Below are positions 25,068 through 33,515 of a stretch of DNA of 36,981 bases, piece after piece. Source of the DNA: Sulfurimonas sp. (lineage in GTDB: Bacteria; Campylobacterota; Campylobacteria; Campylobacterales; Sulfurimonadaceae); contig NZ_JAPHUF010000018.1 in the NCBI RefSeq assembly GCF_026196735.1, positions 1 through 36,981 on the forward strand. The letters run 5' to 3'. The position numbers were made by a program, and so were the translations under genes. The notes under the pieces were generated by a model. The model was not told the DNA's origin. It worked only from the letters and a program-made list of their open reading frames with translations, and searched no databases. Positions within the stretch are counted from its first letter, which is position 1; each line of letters starts with the position of its first letter.

Positions 25068-28000
25068 ATGTTTAAAAAAATTGTACTCTCATTTTTAGTA
25101 CTGTATATTTTATTTGGTTTTTTTGTACTTCCGCTTATTGTAAAATCACAAGTCATAAAGATTGTTGAGCAAAAAACAAATGCCAAACTCTTTATAAATG
25201 ATGTCTACTTTAATCCTTTCATATTTAACTTGGAACTCTCCGGCATAAAATTAAAGGACTTAAATAATGAACATTTAGCATCTCTTAAGTCCTTGGAAAT
25301 TGATGTGGAGTTATACTCTCTGCTAAGGGCTGCAATACATGTAAATAGTATTGTCATTGATAAACCTAAAATTTCCGTTATTTATAACAAAGATAAAACA
25401 CTTAATTTCTCTACACTGCTTAAAACAGAAGAAGATAAGAGTGTAGATGAGGTAGAAAAAGAAGAGACTCAGATACCAAGAGTAATAGTAGATGTAATCA
25501 AAATAAGCGATGGCGGCGTAGATTATGAAGATTTTACAAACAGCAAAAAGTTTGATTTTTCGCTACGCTCAATAGGCTTCGAGCTTAGGGACATAGACAC
25601 AAACGACTTTAATTCCAGCGATGCAAACCTTAGGTTCTATTCAAATTTAGAAGATGGCGGTTTTGTTGATTTTAGAAGTGAAATTGTAGGATTTAAGCCT
25701 TTTAAACTACAAGGCAGCATAAAATTTGAAGCAAGTAAACTTTATACTCAGTGGCGATATATACAAGATATGATAGGTTTTGAAGTAGCAAACGGAAAGT
25801 TGTCCTTTGGTGCTGATTATCATCTAAATGTAGATGATTTAAACTCTACAGCTATTGAAAATCTACATGTTAGTTTGGAAAATCTAAGAATCAAACCCAA
25901 AACCAAAGATCATGATATATTGAATATGAAAGCTTTACATGTAGGCGGAGTGACGATTAAGCCTATGCAACAAGATGTACATGTAGAGTTTATTAGACTT
26001 AATTCTTTAGATGCAAAAGTTTTAAGAGATGAGCAGGGAGAGATAGATTGGCTAGGGTACTTAAAAGACCCAAGAGTCGGTAATGAGAAAGAAAAAACAC
26101 AAAGTGTTGAGGTACAAAAAGCTGACAGTAATACCACTCCATGGAGTGTGGCACTGGATAACATCTCTTTAGAAAAAATCTCCCTCACTGTTGATGATGC
26201 TAGTGTAAAACCAAATGTCAAAACAAGTCTGAATGAGTTAAACATAAATCTAAAAGATGTGACTTTAGCCGGTGAAAAACCATTTTTATATGAGATGGAT
26301 TTAATGTTAAATGATAATTTTAAATGTACTTCAAACGGTGATGTAAAACATAAAAACATTGTGCTAAATACTTATCTTACATGTCAAGGTTTTGATCTTA
26401 TTCACTATAAACCTTACATTGACCAGATAGCATCAAATGAGCTAAAGACTTACAACCTTGAACTTAAAAATGCAATTGCAAACTTTGATGTTAATGCAAC
26501 TCTAAAAGATGAAAACTCAACAATCAATGCTTTTGTAAAAAGAGCAAATTTTTCCTTAGATAAATTTGTACTAAACAGAAAAGATACAGATGAAAAATTA
26601 GTAGATTTTAAAAATTTTAATATCAATGGCGTAAGAGTAGACACTAAGATAAAAGATGTGAATATAGAAAAAATAGCTCTAAATAATCTTGGAGTATATG
26701 CTAAAAAAAATAAAAACGGTGCGATAAACCTTGAGGGATTAGTAGAAGCTAAAGAGATGGCTAAAACAGAGAATATTAGCAAGAAAAGTGAGACCGCACA
26801 AGAGGAGAAATCCTACAGGGTAAAACTAAAACACTTTGATGTAAATTCTGCAAAGCTAGCCTTTAAAGATGACAGCCTCCAAAGCGTTGCGACAAGCAAG
26901 ATAGACAAAATAAACATAAATGCCTATGATATAGATTCAAATGAGAAAAGCTGGCTGAAGTATGACATGTCACTGAGGGTGAATGAAAAAGGCTCAGTCT
27001 CATCAAAGGGCAGTGTTAGACATACTCCTCTTAAACAAAAAGGAAGCATTTCACTCAATAGAATCTCATTAAAAGAGATTACTCCATATCTTGGGGAGAG
27101 TCTGTTTGTACAGATTGATGATGGATACCTAAGTTTAGAGAGCAAATTAGAATATAACAAAGATGATAAAAAAGCAGACCTCTTTGTTAATGGCGGATTG
27201 AAAATAGAGAAGTTTAAATTATCTGACAGCAGAAGCCATACTCCTTTGATCACATTTGCTAAGACAGAGTTAAAAACATTTAACTTTGAGATGTTTCCAA
27301 ATAGTTTGTATATTGATACGGTAGAACTTGATAAGTTTTATGTTGATGCACAAATAGATGAAAAAAAACAGATGAACTTTGCCAAATTATCAAAGCTTAA
27401 AGATGATAGCAACTTGACAAAAACAGAAGATTTGAATACTTCAAAAATTGCTAAAGAAGAGAAGTTTCCAATGAAGATCATGAGACTACATGTAACAAAC
27501 GGGAAGGCAAATTTTGCTGATTATTCTTTGCCTATAAGATTCAAGACATCCATACATGATTTAAATGGAGATATTTATGCTATTTCTACAAAGAAAGGCG
27601 AGGTAAGTTACATAGATATTGATGGAGAAGTTGATGAGTATGGTTCTACAAAATTAAAGGGGAGCATAGAGGTATCTGACATAAAATCATTTACGGATAT
27701 AGGATTTAGCTTTAAAAACTTAAGTCTTGATTCATATAGCGGCTACAGTGCACAATTTGCGGGGTATAAAATAGATAAAGGCAAGTTGTTTTTAGATTTA
27801 AATTATAAAATCCATGATTCAGAGTTACTTGGAGAGAACAGTCTTGTTATAAAGAGCATAGAGCTAGGTGATGAGATAGAAGATGAAAATATTACGAAAC
27901 TGCCGCTTGGTTTTGCTATTGCTTTACTTGAGGACAGTGACGGAGTAATAGACATCGATATGCCTGTTGAAGGAAACTTGGATGCACCTGACTTTAAGTA

Positions 28001-28634
28001 TGGCGCATTGGTTTTGAAAACTTTTGCAAACTTGATAATAAAAGCAGTAGCTTCACCGTTTAACTTTTTAGGTGCAGCAATGGGGATAAACGGGGATGAC
28101 TTGAAATATGCAGAGTTTGATGCCTCTGAGCATAGTATTCTTCCTCCTGAAAAAGAGAAGCTCGACAATATTGTAAAAATACTGCTAAAAAAACCTAGGT
28201 TGGCTTTGGCAATCGCACCAAGCTATAACAAAGAGTTGGATAAAAAGGCAATACAGGCAAAAAAACTGCAGCTGCAAGTATTGAAAAAAAGTGATGGCAA
28301 AGGTGTTGCGACAATAGATATACTTGAAGATATATATGAAAAATCAGTTGGCGAGAAAGCTTTGGATGCCCTTGAAAAAGAGTTTGAAAAGAGATACACA
28401 AAAGATGAGATATTTAAAATAGAGTATACAAAAGAGTTACTTGCTAGATGCAGGGATATCCAAACTGTCTCAATTGACGAACTAAAAGCTCTAGCGACCA
28501 CAAGAGCTGCTAAACTTCAAGAGTATCTTGTTTTAACAAAAAATATAGACTCATCAAGGGTGGTGATGCATGAAATTGAAGAGCTTGAAGAGGATGATGG
28601 GATAAAAACAGAACTTAAAATAATAGTAAAATAG
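25068..28634 (+). CDS. DUF748 / AsmA-like giant envelope protein
   Basis: 1188 residues, one N-terminal membrane segment (about 5-25), then a very long periplasmic chain of repeated beta-strand units typical of DUF748 and AsmA-like proteins. Text such as INDVYFNPFIFNLELSGIKL and SLEIDVELYSLLRAAIHV is the usual N-terminal DUF748 module, and this pattern recurs about every 250-300 residues. The C-terminal part has LLKKPRLALAIAPSYNKELD, the OmpA-like tail often found in this family. AsmA relatives form grooves that carry phospholipids between membranes; that role is inference here. Its start codon is preceded by a hairpin that masks the ribosome binding site. It lies 57 bases after ccoG. Confidence 0.87.
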   Translation: MFKKIVLSFLVLYILFGFFVLPLIVKSQVIKIVEQKTNAKLFINDVYFNPFIFNLELSGIKLKDLNNEHLASLKSLEIDVELYSLLRAAIHVNSIVIDKPKISVIYNKDKTLNFSTLLKTEEDKSVDEVEKEETQIPRVIVDVIKISDGGVDYEDFTNSKKFDFSLRSIGFELRDIDTNDFNSSDANLRFYSNLEDGGFVDFRSEIVGFKPFKLQGSIKFEASKLYTQWRYIQDMIGFEVANGKLSFGADYHLNVDDLNSTAIENLHVSLENLRIKPKTKDHDILNMKALHVGGVTIKPMQQDVHVEFIRLNSLDAKVLRDEQGEIDWLGYLKDPRVGNEKEKTQSVEVQKADSNTTPWSVALDNISLEKISLTVDDASVKPNVKTSLNELNINLKDVTLAGEKPFLYEMDLMLNDNFKCTSNGDVKHKNIVLNTYLTCQGFDLIHYKPYIDQIASNELKTYNLELKNAIANFDVNATLKDENSTINAFVKRANFSLDKFVLNRKDTDEKLVDFKNFNINGVRVDTKIKDVNIEKIALNNLGVYAKKNKNGAINLEGLVEAKEMAKTENISKKSETAQEEKSYRVKLKHFDVNSAKLAFKDDSLQSVATSKIDKININAYDIDSNEKSWLKYDMSLRVNEKGSVSSKGSVRHTPLKQKGSISLNRISLKEITPYLGESLFVQIDDGYLSLESKLEYNKDDKKADLFVNGGLKIEKFKLSDSRSHTPLITFAKTELKTFNFEMFPNSLYIDTVELDKFYVDAQIDEKKQMNFAKLSKLKDDSNLTKTEDLNTSKIAKEEKFPMKIMRLHVTNGKANFADYSLPIRFKTSIHDLNGDIYAISTKKGEVSYIDIDGEVDEYGSTKLKGSIEVSDIKSFTDIGFSFKNLSLDSYSGYSAQFAGYKIDKGKLFLDLNYKIHDSELLGENSLVIKSIELGDEIEDENITKLPLGFAIALLEDSDGVIDIDMPVEGNLDAPDFKYGALVLKTFANLIIKAVASPFNFLGAAMGINGDDLKYAEFDASEHSILPPEKEKLDNIVKILLKKPRLALAIAPSYNKELDKKAIQAKKLQLQVLKKSDGKGVATIDILEDIYEKSVGEKALDALEKEFEKRYTKDEIFKIEYTKELLARCRDIQTVSIDELKALATTRAAKLQEYLVLTKNIDSSRVVMHEIEELEEDDGIKTELKIIVK

Positions 28635-28653
28635 AGATAAATATCTTTTTTGA

Positions 28654-28659
28654 TATAAT
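28654..28659 (+). promoter_or_regulatory. yeiH promoter -10 box
   Basis: TATAAT, 27 bases before the yeiH start codon and 19 bases after the DUF748 stop. Confidence 0.55.
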
Positions 28660-28686
28660 TCTCACATTATTTTGCTAAGGATTTAA

Positions 28687-29751
28687 ATGCCATTTTCACT
28701 CGATAACAGGAAGGGCACTATCAACGGTGTTATATTTGTAGCTATTTTTGCAGCAGCAGCTACAATGATTTCAGATATAGAGTTTATTAAATCTCTTGGA
28801 ATCTCTCCTCTTGTTATTGGTATAGTTATGGGCATATTCTATGCAAATACACTTCATAATCAAACACCAACAGAGTGGGCTGGCGGGATTACTTTCTCTG
28901 GTAAAAAGATATTGCGTTTTGCAATTGTGTTTTATGGTTTTCGTATCACATTTCAAGAAATTGCTGAGGTTGGGATAGAAGGCTTTTTGGTCTCTCTTAT
29001 CATGCTCTCAACTACATTTATACTTGGGACTTGGGCTGGAAATAGACTCTTTGGTATGGAAAAAGACACATCAATGCTTATATCTTCCGGTGCTGCTGTT
29101 TGTGGTGCGGCAGCGGTTTTAGCAACTGAACCTGTTTTAAAAGCGCAAGAACATAAGACCGCTATTGCAGTCTCTATGGTTGTTCTTTTTGGAACCATCT
29201 CGATGTTTTTATACCCGGTTTTATATACTACTATTATTGAACCCGCACAGGGCTTTTTACACATGAGTCCTAAAGAGTTTGGTATATATGTCGGTGGAAC
29301 TATTCATGAGGTTGCACAAGTTGTAGCAGTCCCTGCTTCAGTCCCCGGAGCTCCTGATGATATGGCAAATTCCGCTGTAATTGTTAAAATGACTCGCGTT
29401 ATTATGATAGCTCCGATGCTTATAGTTTTAGGTATTTATTTGTCTTACACTGCTAAAAATACAGGTACACAAACTGGTGTTGTTAAACTTGTTATACCTT
29501 GGTTCGCAGTTTATTTTGTTGGTATGGCTGGATTTAATTCACTTCAGATTGTTCCGCAAAATATAGTAGATAGTATAAATATTATAGATACTTTTTTGCT
29601 TACAATGGCAATGACTGCACTTGGAATGGGTACACGATTTGCAAAATTTAAAGGACTGGGTCTAGCACCTGTTTATACAGCGGGATTACTTTTTATATGG
29701 TTGGTTTTAGGCGGATTCATTGTAACTAAATTTATTATGAATACATTCTAA
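28687..29751 (+). CDS. YeiH/UPF0324-family membrane transporter
   Basis: 354 residues with about ten membrane helices. Family text includes GIVMGIFYANTL, ILRFAIVFYGFRITFQEIAEVG, SSGAAVCGAAAVLATEPVLKA and FGIYVGGTIHEVAQVVA, the typical YeiH core. Relatives are annotated as sulfate exporters and are linked to taurine or sulfolactate breakdown in some bacteria. In a sulfur-oxidising Campylobacterota, export of an oxidised sulfur compound would make sense, but the substrate is not shown by the sequence. AAGGA lies 6 bases before the ATG. It has its own promoter. Confidence 0.92.
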   Translation: MPFSLDNRKGTINGVIFVAIFAAAATMISDIEFIKSLGISPLVIGIVMGIFYANTLHNQTPTEWAGGITFSGKKILRFAIVFYGFRITFQEIAEVGIEGFLVSLIMLSTTFILGTWAGNRLFGMEKDTSMLISSGAAVCGAAAVLATEPVLKAQEHKTAIAVSMVVLFGTISMFLYPVLYTTIIEPAQGFLHMSPKEFGIYVGGTIHEVAQVVAVPASVPGAPDDMANSAVIVKMTRVIMIAPMLIVLGIYLSYTAKNTGTQTGVVKLVIPWFAVYFVGMAGFNSLQIVPQNIVDSINIIDTFLLTMAMTALGMGTRFAKFKGLGLAPVYTAGLLFIWLVLGGFIVTKFIMNTF

Positions 29752-29786
29752 TATATTGTTTAATAAAACTATATAAAGAAAAACTA

Positions 29787-29792
29787 TATAAT
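29787..29792 (+). promoter_or_regulatory. Promoter of the 29825-33494 operon
   Basis: TATAAT, 32 bases before the first gene. The five genes that follow abut or overlap, so this is probably the operon's main promoter. Confidence 0.55.
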
Positions 29793-29824
29793 AGAGTCAA
29801 AAATCTGTATATAGGAGCCAAAAG

Positions 29825-30292
29825 ATGTCACACTTGCCAAATACACTTAACTCTTTTTGGCTCTGGAGAGAAGTCTCTTCTAAATTAGGAGTCTCAAATC
29901 CAGCATATAAATATTGGAAGAACACGCCTAATTTAAAACTAAACAACAAGTATGTTTTTGTTCAGAAAAACACCCTGCCCGAGAAACACGAACATGTAGA
30001 AAAAATACTAACAGACCTTTCAGGACATCTTCCTATAAAATATGCTTCAGATAAACTACATGTAAATGAACATATATTCTCATACGACAAGATGAAATTA
30101 TATAAAGAATTTGAGTATAAATTTGTTGAAGATATAAAGTTTGTAAATATCAAAAAATTCTTCATAGAGTTTGGAATAAAGGTAAACAAGAACTCTATCA
30201 TCCAACTGGCAAAGATGAAAGATTTGGAGATAACAGCGGACTCAACATTTTATAATCTCAAAAATGACTACGGTATAGTGGTGTATGACTAA
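29825..30292 (+). CDS. Hypothetical protein, first gene of the LapB-like/rnhA/rnc/aroC operon
   Basis: 155 residues, soluble, basic and aromatic-rich, with no cysteine, signal peptide or membrane segment. TAGGAG at about 29811-29816 supports the start. The N-terminal stretch LWREVSSKLGVSNPAYKYW reads like a helix-turn-helix (helix, short turn at LGVSN, second helix), and residues about 65-95 might form a second such unit (IKYASDKLHVNEHIFSYDK). DNA or RNA binding is therefore possible but weakly supported. Its stop codon directly abuts the ATG of the LapB-like gene, implying tight co-expression. I recognise no family. Confidence 0.72.
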   Translation: MSHLPNTLNSFWLWREVSSKLGVSNPAYKYWKNTPNLKLNNKYVFVQKNTLPEKHEHVEKILTDLSGHLPIKYASDKLHVNEHIFSYDKMKLYKEFEYKFVEDIKFVNIKKFFIEFGIKVNKNSIIQLAKMKDLEITADSTFYNLKNDYGIVVYD

Positions 30293-31339
30293 ATGAATGT
30301 TTTTTTTATAGAGTTTAGAGACCCGCTTTTTGGGATTATAGTCTTTTTTGTACTTGTTTTTGTGATAACATTTTTCTCATATTGGCTGGCAAGGTTTAAA
30401 AGAAAAGAGGACCATAGGCACCTAGATAAGTTTTTAAAACAGTTCAATACTCTTCCATCTCAAAGTGAGTTGAAAGTTTTAATCACAAAAGGGGAACTCT
30501 CTGAAAAGTCTTGGCTTTTGCTTGCTCATTCATACGCAAAAAACGGCAACTATGAAAAAAGTATAGAGATATACAATGAACTGCTAAAAGTCGGCGACAA
30601 AGCAAACTACAGAGACACGATGTTTTTGCTCGGAAAAACATACTTTAAAGCAGGTTTTCTCGAACGGGCAAGACAAATATTTTTAGAGATACTTAAAAAC
30701 AATCCAAGAACACCACAAGCACTGAATTATCTTCTTTTAGTATATGAATATATGAGAGATTATCCAGCAGCTCTGGAAATATTAGAACCACTAGAAGAGT
30801 TAAAAAAAGATATAAAAACTGATAGTGCTTATTTGAAATCTTTGATACTTTTAAATGATTTAGATATGTCTACGGATGTGAAAGTTCAAAAATTACTTGA
30901 AATATATAAACAAACCAATCAACTGACATATCTTATTTTTGAGTATATTTTTCGTGTTAATCCTAAGCTTGCATGGGAAAATTTTGATATCTCTAAGGCT
31001 GAGTTATTGGTAGATATATTGTGGAATATCGATAAAAAAGATTTGAATTTTGATATAATAATGCAAAATAGCTATTTAAGGGAACTTTACACGGCTAAAG
31101 GCTACATACAAAAGGCTGATAAAAGCTCTACTTTTGAACTTGATGTGCTTATAAATATAAACAAAAGTGTAAATGCTACACTTAGCTTTGAGTATATTTG
31201 CAACAGTTGTAAACAGGTCTTCCCATTTGCATTTAACCGCTGTAGCAGTTGTCATGCAATAGATACATCAAGAGTTGAACTCTCTCTTGTAAAAGATTAC
31301 CATAAGGATTTCAGTGAAGAAAATAACTCTTTTCAGTGA
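30293..31339 (+). CDS. LapB/YciM-like membrane TPR protein with C-terminal zinc ribbon
   Basis: 348 residues in three parts: one N-terminal membrane helix (about 11-33) followed by basic FKRKEDHRH; TPR-like helical pairs over about 70-280 (for example LLLAHSYAKNGNYEKSIEIY and LLGKTYFKAGFLERARQIF); and a C-terminal rubredoxin-type knuckle with Cys303, Cys306, Cys317 and Cys320 (CxxC-10-CxxC). This is the layout of LapB (YciM), which in E. coli controls LpxC turnover by FtsH and so lipopolysaccharide level. The E. coli protein has, as I remember it, the same Cys spacing. Function in this phylum is inference. It abuts the unknown gene upstream, and its 3' end overlaps rnhA by 26 bases. Confidence 0.8.
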   Translation: MNVFFIEFRDPLFGIIVFFVLVFVITFFSYWLARFKRKEDHRHLDKFLKQFNTLPSQSELKVLITKGELSEKSWLLLAHSYAKNGNYEKSIEIYNELLKVGDKANYRDTMFLLGKTYFKAGFLERARQIFLEILKNNPRTPQALNYLLLVYEYMRDYPAALEILEPLEELKKDIKTDSAYLKSLILLNDLDMSTDVKVQKLLEIYKQTNQLTYLIFEYIFRVNPKLAWENFDISKAELLVDILWNIDKKDLNFDIIMQNSYLRELYTAKGYIQKADKSSTFELDVLININKSVNATLSFEYICNSCKQVFPFAFNRCSSCHAIDTSRVELSLVKDYHKDFSEENNSFQ

Positions 31340-31748
31340 CGGCAGTGCTTTAGGAAACCCTGGTCCTGGCGGCTATGGAGTTATTCTTAGATTTGCAAAC
31401 AAAGAAAAAGAACTCTCTGGCAGCGAAGCTCATACGACAAACAATAGAATGGAACTTTTGGGCGCCATAGAGGGTTTAAGAGCTTTAAAAGAGCCATGCG
31501 AAGTTGAAATTGTGTCAGACTCATCGTATGTTACAAAAGGGATAAATGAGTGGCTAAGCGGCTGGATAAAAAGAGATTTCAAAAAAGTTAAAAATATAGA
31601 TTTGTGGAAGGAATATATAGAAGCCTCAAAGATTCATAAAGTAAAAGCTATATGGGTAAGAGGACATGACGGACATGAAGAGAATGAGAGATGTGACGAA
31701 CTTGCAAGGAGAGAAGCAGAAAAAATGAAAGAGTCATTAAATGAATAA
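31314..31748 (+). CDS. rnhA: Ribonuclease HI
   Basis: Degrades the RNA strand of RNA-DNA hybrids. 144 residues. The four catalytic acidic residues are in place: Asp9 ([14 protein letters not shown]), the Glu of NNRMELLGA, the Asp of [11 protein letters not shown], and the Asp of [11 protein letters not shown], with the catalytic-loop His in [11 protein letters not shown]. It starts at GTG, with AAGGA about 9 bases upstream inside the preceding gene. It overlaps the TPR gene by 26 bases and rnc by 8 bases, so translational coupling is likely. Confidence 0.95.
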   Translation: MKKITLFSDGSALGNPGPGGYGVILRFANKEKELSGSEAHTTNNRMELLGAIEGLRALKEPCEVEIVSDSSYVTKGINEWLSGWIKRDFKKVKNIDLWKEYIEASKIHKVKAIWVRGHDGHEENERCDELARREAEKMKESLNE

Positions 31749-32421
31749 AAATATAGAAAAGTTAGAGAAAACTTTAGGCTATAAGTTTAAAAACGAGAAG
31801 CTCATTATTGAAGCGCTGACACATAAAAGTCATAAGCAGCCCTACGATAATGAGCGCTTAGAGTTTTTAGGTGATGCTGTTTTGGATTTGGTTGTTGGTG
31901 AATACCTGTTCAATAAATTTCCTAACTCGGCTGAAGGGAAGCTTTCAAAAATCAGAGCATCTTTGGTAAATGAGGAAGGTTTTGATAAGTTGGCTCGTTC
32001 AATCAATCTTGGTGAGTGTATATATCTTTCAAACGCTGAAGAGAACAATGGTGGGCGAGAAAAACCATCTCTTTTATCAAATGCTTTTGAAGCTGTAATA
32101 GGCGCAATATATCTTGAATCAGGTTTGAAAAAAGCAGAAGAGATAGCTATCTCTTTAATTGAGAAGAATCATGAGGAAATCTCATTGGATTTTCTGTTTA
32201 GAGACTTTAAAACTACCCTTCAGGAGTTGACACAAGCTAGGTTTGGAGAGACACCAGAATACAGAGTCATTGCAAGTCGTGGACCGGACCATCAAAAAGA
32301 GTTTGAAGTAGCTGTAATAATCGAAGACAAAGAGTACGCAAGAGCAGTTGGAAAAAGTAAAAAAATAGCTCAACAGGTCGCAGCACAAGAGGCAGTAGAA
32401 ATGTTAAAGAAGGAAAAATAG
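31741..32421 (+). CDS. rnc: Ribonuclease III
   Basis: Cuts double-stranded RNA, including rRNA precursors. 226 residues: the endonuclease domain with signature [15 protein letters not shown] (Glu41, Asp45), the second metal-site segment [15 protein letters not shown] (Glu117), and a C-terminal double-stranded-RNA-binding domain ([19 protein letters not shown] through [17 protein letters not shown]). An oddity: Asn114 stands where E. coli has Asp114. The other catalytic acids are kept, so activity is expected. It overlaps rnhA by 8 bases and shares one base with aroC. Confidence 0.95.
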   Translation: MNKNIEKLEKTLGYKFKNEKLIIEALTHKSHKQPYDNERLEFLGDAVLDLVVGEYLFNKFPNSAEGKLSKIRASLVNEEGFDKLARSINLGECIYLSNAEENNGGREKPSLLSNAFEAVIGAIYLESGLKKAEEIAISLIEKNHEEISLDFLFRDFKTTLQELTQARFGETPEYRVIASRGPDHQKEFEVAVIIEDKEYARAVGKSKKIAQQVAAQEAVEMLKKEK

Positions 32422-33494
32422 TGAATAGTTTTGGTCAAAAATTAAGATTTAGTACCTTTGGAGAGTCTCACGGAAAAGCCATAGGGTGTATTCTTGATGG
32501 CGTTCCTGCAGGACTTGATATAAATGAAGAGTATATTCAGAGTGAGCTCGATAGAAGAAAACCGGGAAAGAGTGAGTTTGAAACTGCAAGAAAAGAAGCA
32601 GATGAAGTAGAGATATTGAGCGGTGTATTTGAAGATAAAAGTACCGGCACACCGATCGCCATGGTTATTTATAATACAAATCAAAAGTCAAAAGACTACT
32701 CAAATATAAAAGATGTGTTTCGCCCCGGACATGCTGATTTTACTTACTTTCATAAATACGGTATTAGAGATTATCGCGGTGGCGGAAGAAGCTCAGCAAG
32801 AGAGACAGCAGCAAGGGTTGCAGCAGGGGCTATAGCTAAGTTAATGTTAGCAGAACTTGATATTGAAGTATTTAGCGGTATCAGTGAAATAGCCGGGATA
32901 AAATCAAATGTATATGATTATGAAGCGGCTAAAAAAAGTATTATTTACGCACTTGATTCTAAAGTTGAGCAGACACAAAAAGATGCAATACTAAAAGCAA
33001 AAAATGAGCATGATTCTGTTGGCGGCGTTTCGCGTGTTCTTGTAAAAGGTGTCCCGGCTGGCTTGGGTCAGCCGCTTTATTACAAGATGGATGCTGTTTT
33101 AGCAGATGCTATGATGGGTATAAATGCTGTTAAAGCGGTTGAGATTGGCGATGGAATACTTAGCGCATCAATGCTGGGTTCGCAGAACAATGATGAGATT
33201 CGTGCTTCTGGTTTTGAGAGTAATCATGCCGGCGGTATTCTTGGCGGCATAAGCAACGGTGATGATATTGTTATGAATGTATATTTTAAGCCGACGCCGT
33301 CTATATTTAAAGAGCAGCATACAGTTACAACTACAAATGAAGAGGTTGATTTTGCTTTAAAAGGCAGACATGACCCCTGTGTAGCGATTAGGGGAACAGT
33401 CGTCTGCGAAGCAATGACAGCACTTGTGATCGCTGACATGTTACTTTTAAATATGGGCTCAAATATGAGCGGAGTCAGTAAATATTATAAATAA
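32421..33494 (+). CDS. aroC: Chorismate synthase
   Basis: Makes chorismate from EPSP, the last step of the shikimate pathway, using reduced FMN. 357 residues. Signatures: GESHGKAIGCILDGVPAG at the N-terminus, RRKPGKSEFETARKE, FRPGHADFTYFHKYG, DYRGGGRSSARETAARVAAG (active region), and GILGGISNGDDI. GTG start sharing its G with the rnc stop (TAGTG), with AAGGAAAA just upstream. It is the last gene of the operon and ends in a strong terminator. Confidence 0.97.
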   Translation: MNSFGQKLRFSTFGESHGKAIGCILDGVPAGLDINEEYIQSELDRRKPGKSEFETARKEADEVEILSGVFEDKSTGTPIAMVIYNTNQKSKDYSNIKDVFRPGHADFTYFHKYGIRDYRGGGRSSARETAARVAAGAIAKLMLAELDIEVFSGISEIAGIKSNVYDYEAAKKSIIYALDSKVEQTQKDAILKAKNEHDSVGGVSRVLVKGVPAGLGQPLYYKMDAVLADAMMGINAVKAVEIGDGILSASMLGSQNNDEIRASGFESNHAGGILGGISNGDDIVMNVYFKPTPSIFKEQHTVTTTNEEVDFALKGRHDPCVAIRGTVVCEAMTALVIADMLLLNMGSNMSGVSKYYK

Positions 33495-33515
33495 GCAAAA
33501 AGAGCTTATTTTTTT
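33489..33515 (+). terminator. Rho-independent terminator of aroC
   Basis: AAATAAGC (33489-33496) pairs with GCTTATTT (33504-33511) around an A-rich 7-nt loop, and T's continue through 33515. The hairpin spans the stop codons of both aroC and the convergent minus-strand gene. Confidence 0.82.

Noticed and set aside
25910-26359. A 149-codon minus-strand frame inside the DUF748 gene, and other long minus frames there (26450-26782, 27803-28168)
   Set aside because: They are antisense shadows with biased Ser/Phe/Leu content and no ribosome binding sites; the plus-strand frame is continuous and family-like.
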